Below, one piece after another: positions 50,757-61,960 of a stretch of DNA of 64,000 nucleotides. Position 1 is the stretch's first letter. Each line of letters begins with the position of its first letter. Position numbers and translations under genes: made by a program. The DNA is from Varroa destructor. Lineage: Eukaryota; Arthropoda; Arachnida; Mesostigmata; Varroidae. The notes under the pieces are model-generated. The model did not search any database. It saw only the letters and a list, made by a program, of their open reading frames with translations, and had not been told where the DNA came from. The stretch lies in contig NW_019211455.1 of the NCBI RefSeq assembly GCF_002443255.2, forward strand, positions 34,811,472-34,875,471, given 5' to 3'.

Positions 50757-53700
50757 TCACCTAGGTATCTCGCTATATTGCTTGAGAAGACGCTTCTTAA
50801 TGAAGTTATAAAGCTCTAAGTCGTTCGTCAGGTTAAGCCTCAGCTGGAGTTTTGCCTCAAATGTTACGTTTGGTTTATCCGGATTTACATTGTAAGACCC
50901 TGAAAAACATATGCATATGTTAATTAATCTGATGCTCTAAAAAGATAGTAATTATTTTACTCACCTCCGAGCCTGTGACTGACCTCTTATGTAGAATGAA
51001 AAAGAGGCGCTTTTGGTAACGTTGTTGTACATATTGCAAAAAGCTGTGGGCGCTCTTAGCTAAACTTGAAATGCTCAGCAATCGAAGGTAAAAGTTAATG
51101 CGTTCATGTTGCGCATGTCTATTGCTCGCGATAATACTAGGAATCAGGATAAAAAACCAGCAACAGGTACTTCGTGTCCATGAAAACCAAATTTAGCTTT
51201 ACGGAAACAAGAGCATACCAAGAATACCTTAACATCTTGAGCTAATGCTCAGTCGAACTTTTTAACTAACACGAACGCATGGAGATAACCGTATACATAA
51301 ATGATCATATTGCCGGCGAGCGTTGCTTTGTATCTAACGCTTGCCGTCACCTCTGTGGAACAAAGCGTTTTAGAACGCCAGTCCACAAATATATCTGCTC
51401 AAACCTTAAGTTCTTTATAATAATACGCCATCAGTTCAGTTAAAATGGATGTAAATTTTAAATTCGATGTGTACTGCAGCGGTGCGGCCTGGACGACTGA
51501 TGCGCATCTTTTTTGGAGTGCGTTGACGCATAGATTCTAAACAGGATCAGACTGAATCTACCTCCGGACAATGTGCTTAACTAGCATATAATTTAAATTG
51601 CTCTGCTGTAATGTAGATCTGGCCAAAAAAACTGAGTTGTAGTCGATAATGTCGACCCTTTAGAGCGCAACCAAACTAACAATAAAAAATTATTGATTCG
51701 ATTGTTTACACCGATTTTCCATCTTCTTCGATGAATATTTCAATGAAAGAAATAAAACTGAGAATCCACTGAAAAGTATGGATTGCTAAAACGTAGTTCT
51801 TACCTATTTGTCCGCACACCTCAGAAGCACTTTGAAAGAATATTGGAAGTCGGTGTTGCAGTACGGCAACTGTCTCTGGCAGCATCTCAACTAGTCCTAC
51901 CACGTCGTAATATAGTTCGATATTCCGTTTAGCATGCTGAAGCGCCCATGGATCATTGACGACCCTAATAACAGGAAATGGCTCATTAGGGAAATAAGAC
52001 TAACGTAAACAATGCGTCTCCATAACAAGAGTACGGTCGAAAGTAGATGTGCCCGAAACATAGTTGCTACTTTTCATAAATAGCACGTAAATCTTTCGAG
52101 AGGTATCGAATTTTACTTATTCCATGTTTCCTTGCAACAAACTAAGCGAAGAATACGCGAAACAGTTTATTTCCAAATAAAAGTCATCCTGGATTTGCTG
52201 GTACTAGAAACAACTCTATATACACTTCAAGTGTATTATGCCGTGTGTCACTCAAATTTAACAAATTCTAATAAAGGTACGAACGAGCATCTTATGTTGT
52301 GACCGCAGAAGTAGGGTACCATGTGGCCTATTTGCGTGTAGCCTGTAACGTAACGACACTCAGCATCTCCTCGCCGAATACATTCCTCGATCGGCTATGA
52401 GAACATAGAGCGAAATACGACTATTGTAGTTATCATGTTTTTTAGTTCCTGATAGTTCGTAACGTAACTGCTATTGCAAGAGTTATGCGAGCAGAAAAGG
52501 AAATACATGCACACAAATCAGAAATATGCTATAAAGTAAAATATCACCTACTGGATTGGATTTACTGCAATTATGAACCCATAAATTTTGTACGAGCTGT
52601 AAAAAATTGAGATTTTGATTTTTTCAATAGGAAGCCAAGTCACAAGTCATTGCTCGTCTAATAACTGTTAGAAGCACACCTGGTAAGCATGTGATAACTA
52701 TACTTTACTTATTTTTAAACTGAACAGTTTTTCTTAGGTCTAACTTATTATTACATAAGGTAATGAATCGAACGATATATTTGTAAACGGACCTTGTTAA
52801 GCCAATATAGGCTAGGCGTTACCGACGAGCTATCGAGGTTCTTCCGAGCTACCGCCCTCCTGTAGTAATAGTCGGACACTACTCGTTCAACTGGATCCCT
52901 TACTACGTTTATAAACACGGGCGATGCTTGACCCAATCTAGACGATACTCCAATGACAAAAAGACTATGTCAACTGAGTTTGAGACCGTTGTTAAAATGG
53001 AGCTAGCTGAAGGCAGGTAACTGAAATTATAAAGGGCCGGATTCCAGGCGTGATTGTGTCATTGTGCAACCAATCTTTAGAGGAAACAAGTTCTTCTTGA
53101 TGGTTTTCAAAAACACAGGTCACAGAGTTACAAGTGTCATCAGCTAGCTGCCAATGCTGACAGCCAATGACATTTGACAACATTTTTATTCTTAAGCTAT
53201 TTTCACAAAAATGATCTGTTGAAGGTCAGTTATCTGTGGCAAATTATAACTTCACTAACATGAAGACGTTAGTGCAATTAATGCATGAAGGCACGCATTT
53301 ACGAGGAAGCATTCATACTATAAAAGCAAGAAAACATGTTCGAGATATGTTTCTGATTTTAGCAAGTAGCAGAGAGTCATTCTGCATCGCATAGAAATTG
53401 ATTGGCTGGTGCTGACTCTTCTACACTAACAGCTGACGGTTGCAAGATGTATTATTTCCTGTACACTCATGATCACCACAGTAGTCTGCATCCACATGTC
53501 TTGCATATTTTTATACCTTATTTTTATATTGCATTCTAGCAGCGTGGTAGTAACTTCTATTTTCTTAATAGTAAAAACTTTTCGCTTGAATCTTAGCAGT
53601 AAAGGCAGTAAAGCAATAGGCTGAAAAATGGGTAGTTCCGTTCTTTTTTTTTTAATGTACAGTTTTTCTTGTATCTTTCCACCGCTGATTTGCTCTATAC

Positions 53701-56700
53701 GCTACTCGAAAGTGCTCTCTCTACTCTGTAAGGGAGCTGCAACTGTGCAGAGATAAAGATTCGAGGAAAACAAAAGTGCATTTGCGACATTTACTTTATT
53801 GTGCTTTTTGCAGACGTCAAAAGAGGTATAACGAGGATTCTAACTAAGAAGATTGCTAAAAGGAATTTGCTAAGTTCAAAGATGGAAGCTTTGACCTAAA
53901 AAGTGTACCTCTTTCTAACCAGCCATATAGATCGACGAAAACCACGAATAGCAAACAACTCGTTAATTGGTTGGGAAAATAAGCTCCAAACACTAGACTA
54001 TTCCCAGACATCTTGAATGCACGTAATTGTGTCAGAAATTAGGGGTCTGGATGTGTCATGGACTGTTTTCATTGACCTCGACGCGTTGATCGGCGTCTGA
54101 CAACACGTAGCCACAATGGCAGGTTTTTATGCAAATTTACCACCGGTGATCGAAAAATGGTGTTTCCGTATCAACAAAACCAGACAACGTGATAGGGCAC
54201 ATACCCAGGTCCATAGTTAAATCGGATTTCCATTCCAAAAAGACAATGCTTTGGGTCTGGAGGGATTGAGAGGGTCTTATACACTGCGAAGTGTTTAGGA
54301 AGGACAGAATACGCAACAGAAATCTCTATATAACCTATCTGTCTGGGTCCAGTGAGCGAGAATATTCAACAGAAAAAACCAGATAAGCGAGGCGAAGTTA
54401 TCCATGAAAAGACCAGGCCTTCTGCGGCGATGACGCTCTGCAGGAGCGAATGTGTACGCTTTTTTGCACCCACCGTATTCTCCAAATCTCGTCACGATGA
54501 ACTACCACCTAACCCGATTATTGGAAAGTAAAATTCGTAATTGTAAGTTTAACAATGGTTCTTAAAGGCCTTCGAAACCTGGCTAGACGAGCGCTTCAAA
54601 CACTTTAGCACCTCTAACAAGAAGAAGTAATCGAATTTTTTAAGAGATAAGGATTGACCTAGAAGAGCAACGGAAGATCGAATCCTGATATGAGCAAAAT
54701 GTGTTGAGTAGGTGTTAAAAATGCACTTCTTTTTTTCGTCTGGAACTATTATTCTTGGAGCCTAAACTCCACAAAAAATTTAATTTCGACCGCACAATGG
54801 AATCTGCACAATGGACTTTCAGAGGAGCACTTTTGAGGGGTATATGGATGTAAACGAACAGTAAAAAAGTAAACGGGAACATTAAAACGGAAATTATGCT
54901 CATATTTAATATAATAATGTTCGGACTTTAACTTGGGGTCATTCTCTAGAGTCCTCTACATTCTGTCTTTTACTTCTACTCTCAAGACACCGTTGGTTGA
55001 GCGTGGGTCTCACGTTTTCGCCTTGTATTCAATGACTGATCCCACATTCATTTCATTGTCTGCTACAATAGACCCGCATACCCTCTCGACTGTATAAAGT
55101 CAACCTGCCTTAAGCCCTGAGCTCCATGTTTTAGCCAGAAACTACTGGTCTACTGACTGTATGAAACACTACAGTTTGTTAAAGAGCTGTAAGTACGGTT
55201 TGGTAAACTAAAAAAAAAACGATAGACCCAGACTTCTACAGACTCAATGCAATGACTGAGTCCGCATGGAAGGACAGCAGAAACACAAGTCGATACGTCG
55301 TCATTCGTTATGCAGTTTCCGGATTTAATCACATCTGTCCGGCATTCCATTACCTCAACTCGGGATAGGATAGCTGCTGCTATTCGATTTGAAGGTCCCT
55401 GCATTCGGTATTATTTCGAGCACAGCGACTGATGATTTAAACAATGTCCAAATGTAAAAGTAGATTATTTTTCACAAGATTTTACACAAGATATTTGAAA
55501 AGGTTAAACATAAGCTCAAAAAATTGAAGAGTTTTTAATTGAAATATCGGTTTTCACATAGGATAACAAGGAGGTTGCTTGACCTGCTCATTATTTAAAT
55601 TATATTTTGAAGATCTCGATCAAATATATTCTGAAATAGCGGAATAATAATTATGAGTTTAAAGTAACTAGTACCGTGGGTACTGCTTAATTGCAACAAG
55701 AACGCGGGACAAAGAACTGAAACAGAGTTATGGAATTATGGAATGATACAACAATTTAACAAAATGACTGCAGTGAGTGATTGCAATAAAACAAAGCTAG
55801 CTGCTAAAGCCGCTTTACACTTTAGGTACTAGCTAAAGCGTAAGATAGCAAGACAGTGTTAGGTAGCATCTAGTGTTAGGTAGGGAGTTTATATGTAATA
55901 CGAATCACATTCGGAAAAGAGGATAAGACGTAACCCCGGGGAGTAAAAGCTGGTCGTAGGTAAATATAAGCAGATGTATGTTTAAAGCTCTTCGTCATTA
56001 TACAAATCGAACGACAGTAGCCATTTGCTCTAAAGGATAATAGTTAATAACAAAATAATGTTATAATTTCTATATTTACTAATACGGAAATTAATTTTTG
56101 TAATTTAGGAATTTCGCGGGTTGATTTAAGATAATCTACATGTGCTCCCTTAATCTGCAGGATTAATGCTGATCAGTATTGCAATATTTCGTTGACAGGC
56201 TTTAGTTGCCAAGAGTATGAGAAATCGGTAATTAAGTTACTTGAGCCAGTGAGGGCCGATTTTGAATCAGTAGGAGTAGCAAGATTGTTGATTGAAAACT
56301 GTATTTCTGTTAATAAAAAAAAACTCCCAATGTAAACGTTCTCAAAAGTTTACGCGTTTCTGATGTTATTTCAAAAAAGGTAGTTTCAAAGTTTGGAATA
56401 CTATTAAAATATTTTTATTTCATACACAAGAAGATATTTTATAATAGTCATAATTTTAATCAATGCTGAATAATTCATTGCATTATTCAGCTAAAGTAAG
56501 CACTTACATATTGCGTCTTAAATATGGAACTGTGGTCCAGGTGAGAGTCGTGATTTGCCTTATGTAGAATCAAACTCAATAGAGGGCGAAAATTTAATCT
56601 GGCAAAAAAAACTTTCGAAATTTTGTGGGTTCTCTCGAAAACGGGGTGTTAAGAGATTGTGACTTGTCTCGGACACTTTTCTCTCTGAACAGACGGTACA

Positions 56701-57775
56701 AATTCAAGAGGAATTGAGCTAACAGTTAATTCGTTTCGATGCTTTGTACTAACATATACTCACAAGGTTTGCGAAGCGAGATTAAGGAATAAAGAACATG
56801 TACGAGATTCGCGTTAGGAACTAATTTCCACACACTAAAGTGACGCGGACTATCTGTAGAAATGAAATCATGGGCAGAATTTGCTTTGGAAGATTCCGCA
56901 GCAGATAGGATAAAATTAACGACGAGCCTCGTTTGACCCCTATATCTATAGTGGACAAAAATAAAAAAAGGTTTTCTCAATTAATGGATTACTATGGATA
57001 AAATGGAAATTTATGCGGATTAAGGGGATTATCAAGTTTGACCCGGAATTGCTGAACTTTCAACGGCAAGACATCCATTGCGATTTGTTCCACCACCACT
57101 GTTAAAGACTTGAAAGGGTCGTCACAAATAACGGTTCACAGGTTTGCAACAGGGAAAGTAAATTCCTATCTTTGTAGAGATGCTCCAAAGAAAACCTACG
57201 GTTAATGTGGGACCAAACTTGAAGTGCTCCTTGCTTTTTTTTCGTGGTTGTACAGTCATTAGTCGTATCTCACCGCCAAGTTTAAAACCGCCAAGTGTAA
57301 AAAAAGATACGTGTAGGTTTGTCAGCTGCAAGAGACCGCAGAACTTTTACAACTGAATAAATATTTTTGCTGTAATATGTCGTAAACTTTTTAATCAGCA
57401 ATCATATTTCGTATCGCCTTTTTTTTTTAATCAATCTAGCATGTACATTCAACCCTGATAATTTCTATATAGGCATATAATTTCACAGAGCGTACAGATT
57501 GAAGTTCACGAAATGGACGTGTCGGTCAAAGCTGGCTGGCGGAACAGCTTTGGTTACGTTCAGAACAAGTTCCAGTTGCTCACGGTCCGTTAGATTACGC
57601 CGATTGTAGACAACAGAAGAATAATGCGAAAAATGGTTGCGCTCCGCCAATCGGTGTAAAATTGACAGCATTGTAGTACCAGCTGTTTTGGGAATCCGGT
57701 TGTAATAAAGCCGTAGGGGATCCAGTAATAGCGGAGGTATCGTTTGATTGTAGAATAAAGCATTAGACGTGTAAT
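50757..57775 (-). CDS. Pipe/UST-type 2-O-sulfotransferase, five C-terminal exons
   Basis: A Golgi enzyme that would move sulfate from PAPS to the 2-O position of uronic acids or related sugars. Exons (minus): 57775-57496, 52937-52793, 52394-52285, 51964-51804, 50899-50757. All phases agree and give 278 residues and a TGA stop. PAPS 5'-phosphosulfate site: YYNRIPKTAGTTM (23-35). Catalytic-His region: DRHVHFVNF (83-91). 3'-phosphate site: VFINVVRDPVERVVSDYYYR (100-119). The four disulfide Cys are 146, 154, 171 and 177 (EECIRRGDAEC, YFCGHNIRC). DPWALQHAKRNIE, VVGLVEMLPE and FYNFIKKRL-like LYNFIKKRLLKQY complete the fold. RHVHF recalls uronyl 2-sulfotransferase, and the C-terminus recalls Drosophila Pipe. 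N-glycosylation sites include N60 and N72. Donors are GTACGC, GTCCGT, GTTCGT (odd) and GTAAGA. The N-terminal tail, membrane anchor and stem are missing and should be encoded upstream, beyond 57775. Function is inferred by family. Confidence 0.88.
53770..54680 (+). pseudogene. mariner-family transposase fossil B, antisense in sulfotransferase intron
   Basis: It starts TKVHLRHLLYCAFCR at 53770, the usual N-terminus of the mariner branch with HLRHxLLYEF. FAKFKDGSFDLKSVPLSNQP follows in another frame at about 53860. TTGDRK at about 54140 keeps the first catalytic Asp, with a one-base shift right after it. HTQVHS and SDFHSKKTMLWVWRD lie at about 54205-54260, RPGLL at about 54412, and HPPYSPNLVTMNYHLTRLLE at about 54466-54525. 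In that last block the third catalytic residue (D34 of the D,D34D triad, in SDYH) is Asn. Multiple stops make it dead. It lies in the 4.6-kb first mapped intron of the sulfotransferase gene, in the opposite direction. Confidence 0.85.
55150..55404 (-). other. Cys-patterned open frame inside sulfotransferase intron
   Basis: A minus-strand frame of 84 codons without an ATG start contains CRTDVIKSGNC, then CVSAVLPC and GLSHC. This gives five Cys with spacing 9, 8, 6 and 4 in the same direction as the host gene. It matches no family I know, and no good acceptor or donor frames it. It could be chance, or an exon of a nested gene. Confidence 0.15.
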
Positions 57776-58720
57776 CTAGATCGAAAAAACAGACAAACAT
57801 AAAGTATTTATTAAAATAATTTCGAAAACCGTAAATTGCCAGCTCGTTCAATATATTGTACGGATGTTGTGCGCCTACACATAATTATTTTGTAGCCCAG
57901 TTATAAGACTTACCAAGTCTTTAGAAAGTAACAAAAGTAAAGTTTTTCAGACCGTTTCTCTTCTGCAGAGTTTAACCTTATAGGTCATAGAAGTGAATGA
58001 ATTCCAGCTTAGGCGACACTTTCCGTTGTTTTTAAAGGATTATTAATGCTTCTTTGAATATAAATGATTTGGCTAGCGGTAAACCTTAAACGCCCGATCG
58101 GGTATCTCTGAGTAAAACAAGAGCAACCTTTATTAGTTCTTTTAAAAAACAATCAATGAGTGAAATTTTTCATCCTCACTCAGCCTTAAGTTGATGATAG
58201 TTAATGATAAACACGTCGGAGATGCCGGCCTCACACCTGACTTGATTTAATATATATAGTATAGTAATGCATCAAACATTACTGCATTTCTAAAAGCAAG
58301 TAACACCGGCAGTGCGCTAAGAGGAATGAATCAACTGCAACGCATCCAGAAAGGACTTCGTCGACTAAAGGAGTTATGGCTAAAGTATATATATATATAT
58401 ATATATATATATGTGAAAAAGTTTTTCTCGACATAATAACTGACCGTAAAAATTATTGTTTACTTGTGCACGATCTAGTGATGACAGAGAGATCTAGAGA
58501 CAGGCTAATAGTCATGTTTTAAGCGTGGTATCCAGAGAAGGAGATGTCATTCCACTATGCTTCTTTCAAAAAATTAAACATATCGCGAACAAAGTTTACA
58601 TGGGTGCTCTGCAAACTCTTGTAGAACCGTGGACTCTTGAAAGAGTTTGAAGGAAAGTTATACATCTAAAGGCAAGGTGGTGCGTTGCCTCATACTAGCC
58701 GCTTAGGGCAGGCTTAGCTA
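57776..58720. other. non-coding stretch upstream of mapped sulfotransferase exons
   Basis: The missing N-terminal exon(s) of the sulfotransferase should lie upstream on the minus strand. I found no frame here with a Met followed by a single membrane segment and a phase-1 donor. A (TA)13 tract lies at 58386-58412. Confidence 0.4.
58386..58412. repeat. (TA)13 microsatellite
   Basis: Twenty-seven bases of perfect TA alternation. Confidence 0.95.
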
Positions 58721-58855
58721 TCCTTATGATAGCTTAGCGGGTAAAGCATTTGCCTGCTAATCTTGTTCGAATCCGGGCACAAACACACTTCATTTCGTGT
58801 TGAAAGCTAGTCGTCTCATGGAATGCTTAACGGCAATACCGGGCATAAAAATCAA
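58721..58855 (+). mobile_element. tRNA-derived SINE, better-preserved copy
   Basis: A polymerase III promoter is visible: box A TAGCTTAGCGGG (58730-58741) and box B TGTTCGAATCC (58764-58774), with CCTGCTAAT between them where a tRNA anticodon arm would be. The box spacing is about ten bases shorter than in a full tRNA. A non-tRNA body follows (CACTTCATTTCGTGTTGAAA, GCTTAACGGCAATACC), shared in order with the copy at 37102. No acceptor-stem pairing or CCA-ready end fits, so it is not a functional tRNA gene. No obvious target-site duplication or A-tail was found. Confidence 0.75.
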
Positions 58856-60185
58856 AACACACAGCGAGGGTTTAGCTGGTCAAGAATGCATAGATCATGA
58901 TCGTGAATGTTTTAGAATGAGTGCATATGGCCGCTTTACAGCCCACATTTGGATCCATTGAATTAGTATATATAAATTGCTATTGAACGAGACTTTTAAG
59001 TTTTGAAATAAGCACATCGACTTGCTGACCCTTTCTATCAAGAATGCGGTCATACATTTGCAAAGAAATACTTAAAATGGGTCTGTGAGAAATTAAGGTT
59101 CCGAAATAGAGCTATATTTGCGGCGGATATGTAATAATGGCATAATGCTGATTTGAGCATACTAACCATCTTTGGCAATTCATTCGACAACCGTAGAAAA
59201 TTTCTGGCAGAACCGTATTGAAAAGTGGTTTATCTTTCAAGATTTACAAAATAGACACAACATTAGAGTTTAGGAAAAACGGTCGATTTCTTGTTTTGCA
59301 CTATTGAGGGGAAAGGTAATGATCTTTGCAGAAACAGAACTGATGAAATATTTTCATTCTATCCTTCGATTAGACAAATGCTTTTTTCACTCATACGTAG
59401 GTTTGATGTAAACTTGGGTAATTTGTGCAATTATTTATGATTTTTTTCGTCGAGGATGAGGCATTTTTTTTTTATAGAGTAATGCTAATGGTAATTTTAA
59501 CAAGCTGACCCTTTGTTAGCGATTTCTTCGACAACTGTTGAGGATTTTACCAAGATTATCATTGATTAAGGATTATCATCATCTTCGACTTCTATAAAAT
59601 AGGCATAATTTAATATTTTTATTTTTCTTTTTTCCGTTATTCAGGGGTTAAATTGTAATTTTTACCGAAGTAGTTTAACATTGATAAAATATGGGTCATA
59701 CTCTCTACATATCAATAATGCTCTTGGATAGGATGAACACTCTTTTAAAGGGCAATTCTTGTTCTCGCATAGGGGTCAATGTTAACTCGATTAATTCGTG
59801 AAACGATTGATGAAATTAAACAATCTCAGATTGCGGTTTATATTTTTCAATCTGATTCATTCTTTTTTGGAATAGGAATAACTAAAATGGAGAAATTGAG
59901 TAAATGCAACAATGTAACAAGATTATAACAGCGTTCTAACAGGATGAGGAGAATAACAATATAGAGGCACAACATCAATCTCACGTAAGCTCTTGGAGTG
60001 GCGGCAATTAAACCACTCTAGGAAAATTTCAATAAATTAAAAGGAAAATTTCCGCGCTTAAAAAAGCTTTTGATTGCCACTTGTCCTCACGTGTTTTATA
60101 CTTCTAATCTATTTCTCAAAAGCGCCCTCCCTGCTCTGTCGATGCGCTGTAACGGCGTATTATGAATGCAACATCTACCCGAAAC
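58856..60185. other. AT-rich non-coding stretch
   Basis: No gene recognised. The left inverted repeat of mariner C would lie near its end but could not be identified. Confidence 0.4.
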
Positions 60186-60189
60186 TGCT

Positions 60190-60730
60190 CCTCAAAAACG
60201 AATGTCCCAGTGCATTCTGGATACCTTCTGTCCTACGGAAAACACAGGAAACTAGCCTTGTGTACGGTAGCGACGCTATTGCTAAAAGGAATGCTCAAGA
60301 CTGGTTTGCCAAGTCTGGAAACGGTATTTGTGACCTAAAGAATGATGACCGTTTGGATTTGATGATGACAGTCTAAAGGCAGTTGAAGGAAGACTGCCGA
60401 CAAATAACATGGGCATCAACAGACTTCAGCCACACGACTGTCACTAACCACCTTAGGTCTCTTTGACCTACATAGAAATTCGGATTGGGTATTTCATAAA
60501 CTGTCTGAACCCAACAAGGAGGTACGACTTGACATCCTAAGACGCATCTTAACATTGCCAAGAATCAAGCGTCACGCACTCACAATGACTGACTTTTATA
60601 CAGGATTGCCACCAGCAATGAAAAATGGTATCTGTATGTTAGCTTAAATTACAGATAGAAATGTGCAGTTCCGGGTAAAACAGCAATGCCTAGAATCCAA
60701 CCAGGTTTCCATCCAAAAAGGTTGTTTGAT
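60190..60730 (+). pseudogene. mariner-family transposase fossil C (C-terminus missing)
   Basis: YGSDAIAKRNAQDWF (about 60260-60305), followed by SGNGICDLKNDDR, is the helix-turn-helix segment of a mariner transposase, and HSGYLLSY in another frame near 60213 is its N-terminus. DLHRNSDWVFHKLSEPNKEV then RLDILRRI (about 60465-60550) is the WVPHEL block. TSNEKWYLYVSLNYR (about 60608-60652) is the block with the first catalytic residue, where GDEKW has become SNEKW. IQPGFHPKRLF (about 60695-60730) follows. After this the match stops, so the last two catalytic Asp residues are absent. The frame from 60074 includes unrelated 5' sequence. The copy is distinct from A and B. Confidence 0.85.
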
Positions 60731-60734
60731 TGAA

Positions 60735-61728
60735 ATGCAGATTCGAATGATTTGTGATGAAATCTGAACGATCTCAGCATATGGTTCACATCTTCAATTG
60801 GATGGATATTTTTTTTCGCGAGTGAATTTTATCTTTTATAGAGAGTAATACAAATTTAGGCAGATCGGTTTTTTGACAATTTGTTCGATAACCAACTTTT
60901 CAAGGTTTATATTAATGAAATATTTTTTTCAAACTTAAGGTACCCGCAAAATAGGATTTTGGAAGAGAATTTCTGTCTACAACTGTTTGTTAATGTGGAT
61001 TAATGCGATTCTACTAGGTAGAAATCGATTCAGCCATGATGCATTCTTAAGCAAAACACAATTAGAGGTTTTGCTGTATTCTTTTTGCTTACTCAAAAGC
61101 TTTTATCAAAGTAAAACGTAGGTACAACAAATCATTGTGTAAATTAAGCTCGACTGGAGTAAGTACACCGAGTAAAGCGTTAAATATTATTTATAAACTA
61201 TTTATAAATAAATAAATAAACGATTAAATATTATTTAAAAAATAAAACGATATAAAGTTTAATGATCAATTAGTTTCTCAAAAAGGAGTATTCCGTAGGG
61301 CGTCGTTATTGACTCAACTCGATTTAATATATTTAGTTGAAACAGCAGCGAAGACAATTCTTTTAAATTCTCTTGTTTTTTTTGTCTCTCCGTTATTTAT
61401 CTTCCCCCATTGACCATTCAGAAATGCTCTATCTTTCCTTCATAAATCTGTTCACACTTCATTATGCAGGGAAATTAATTTTACCTCGACTTTAAACACT
61501 ACGGTGGGTGTTCTTGTGAAAAAAAAAAACTTATTTTCGTTATTCATTTTACACATTTCACCTTTTTTGAAAGCAAAAGATCTACCGCAGTAGCCCGGGA
61601 TCTAGGCTATGTGATCTAGGCCTAATGATTAGGCCGAGTACAGTATGGACTCCATGTTTGAAGCAACTGTTTAAAAGTGAGTTACAAAATTTAATAATGG
61701 CATCTTTGAACTAGAGCATGTATCTCAC
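60735..61728. other. AT-rich non-coding stretch
   Basis: No gene recognised. Short AAATA repeats occur near 61195-61245. Confidence 0.4.
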
Positions 61729-61960
61729 CCGATCAGCCGTCCGAAGTAAATGAGAACTCTTATCTCCATCCTGAAAAGACTACGATTTGCGTATAATGGG
61801 CCTGGAAGGTACTTACTGGTAAATTCTCGAGGAAAGTACAGCGGTTAACGAAGGTACATTTATGGGACATTTGTATCGACTGAAGAAGATTACCCGACAT
61901 AAAGGCTCGATAGGTAAGGCAATCCCTCCCAACAAACAAACCACAAATGGCAAAGGCCAT
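61729..61960 (-). CDS. candidate two-exon gene start, unrecognised
   Basis: An ATG at 61960 opens 48 codons (MAFAICGLFVGRDCLTYRAF..., ending FLENLP) that stop at CCA|GTAAGT, a perfect donor. Forty-six bases later, CTTTTCAG is a good acceptor. The next 14 codons (DGDKSSHLLRTADR) stay in frame and end at CGG|GTGAGA, another good donor. Three strong splice sites in phase are suggestive. Against it, a 46-base intron is near the lower limit for animals, and the protein is not recognised. The N-terminus is mildly hydrophobic and there are four Cys. It is not simply the missing start of the sulfotransferase gene, because its last phase (0) does not fit the phase-1 acceptor at 57775. Confidence 0.22.

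Noticed and set aside
52992..53183. Minus-strand 63-codon frame with Cys next to the sulfotransferase exon
   Set aside because: It lies upstream of exon 2 inside the intron. The Cys-bearing segment expected by the family was found downstream at 52285-52394 instead.
57122..57331. Minus-strand 69-codon frame just upstream of sulfotransferase intron end
   Set aside because: It lies downstream of exon 1 within the intron, with no family motif and no good splice sites.
58721..58800. A genuine tRNA gene at the SINE head
   Set aside because: The box A to box B distance is too short and no acceptor stem pairs. The downstream body is shared with 37.1 kb, which fits a SINE better.
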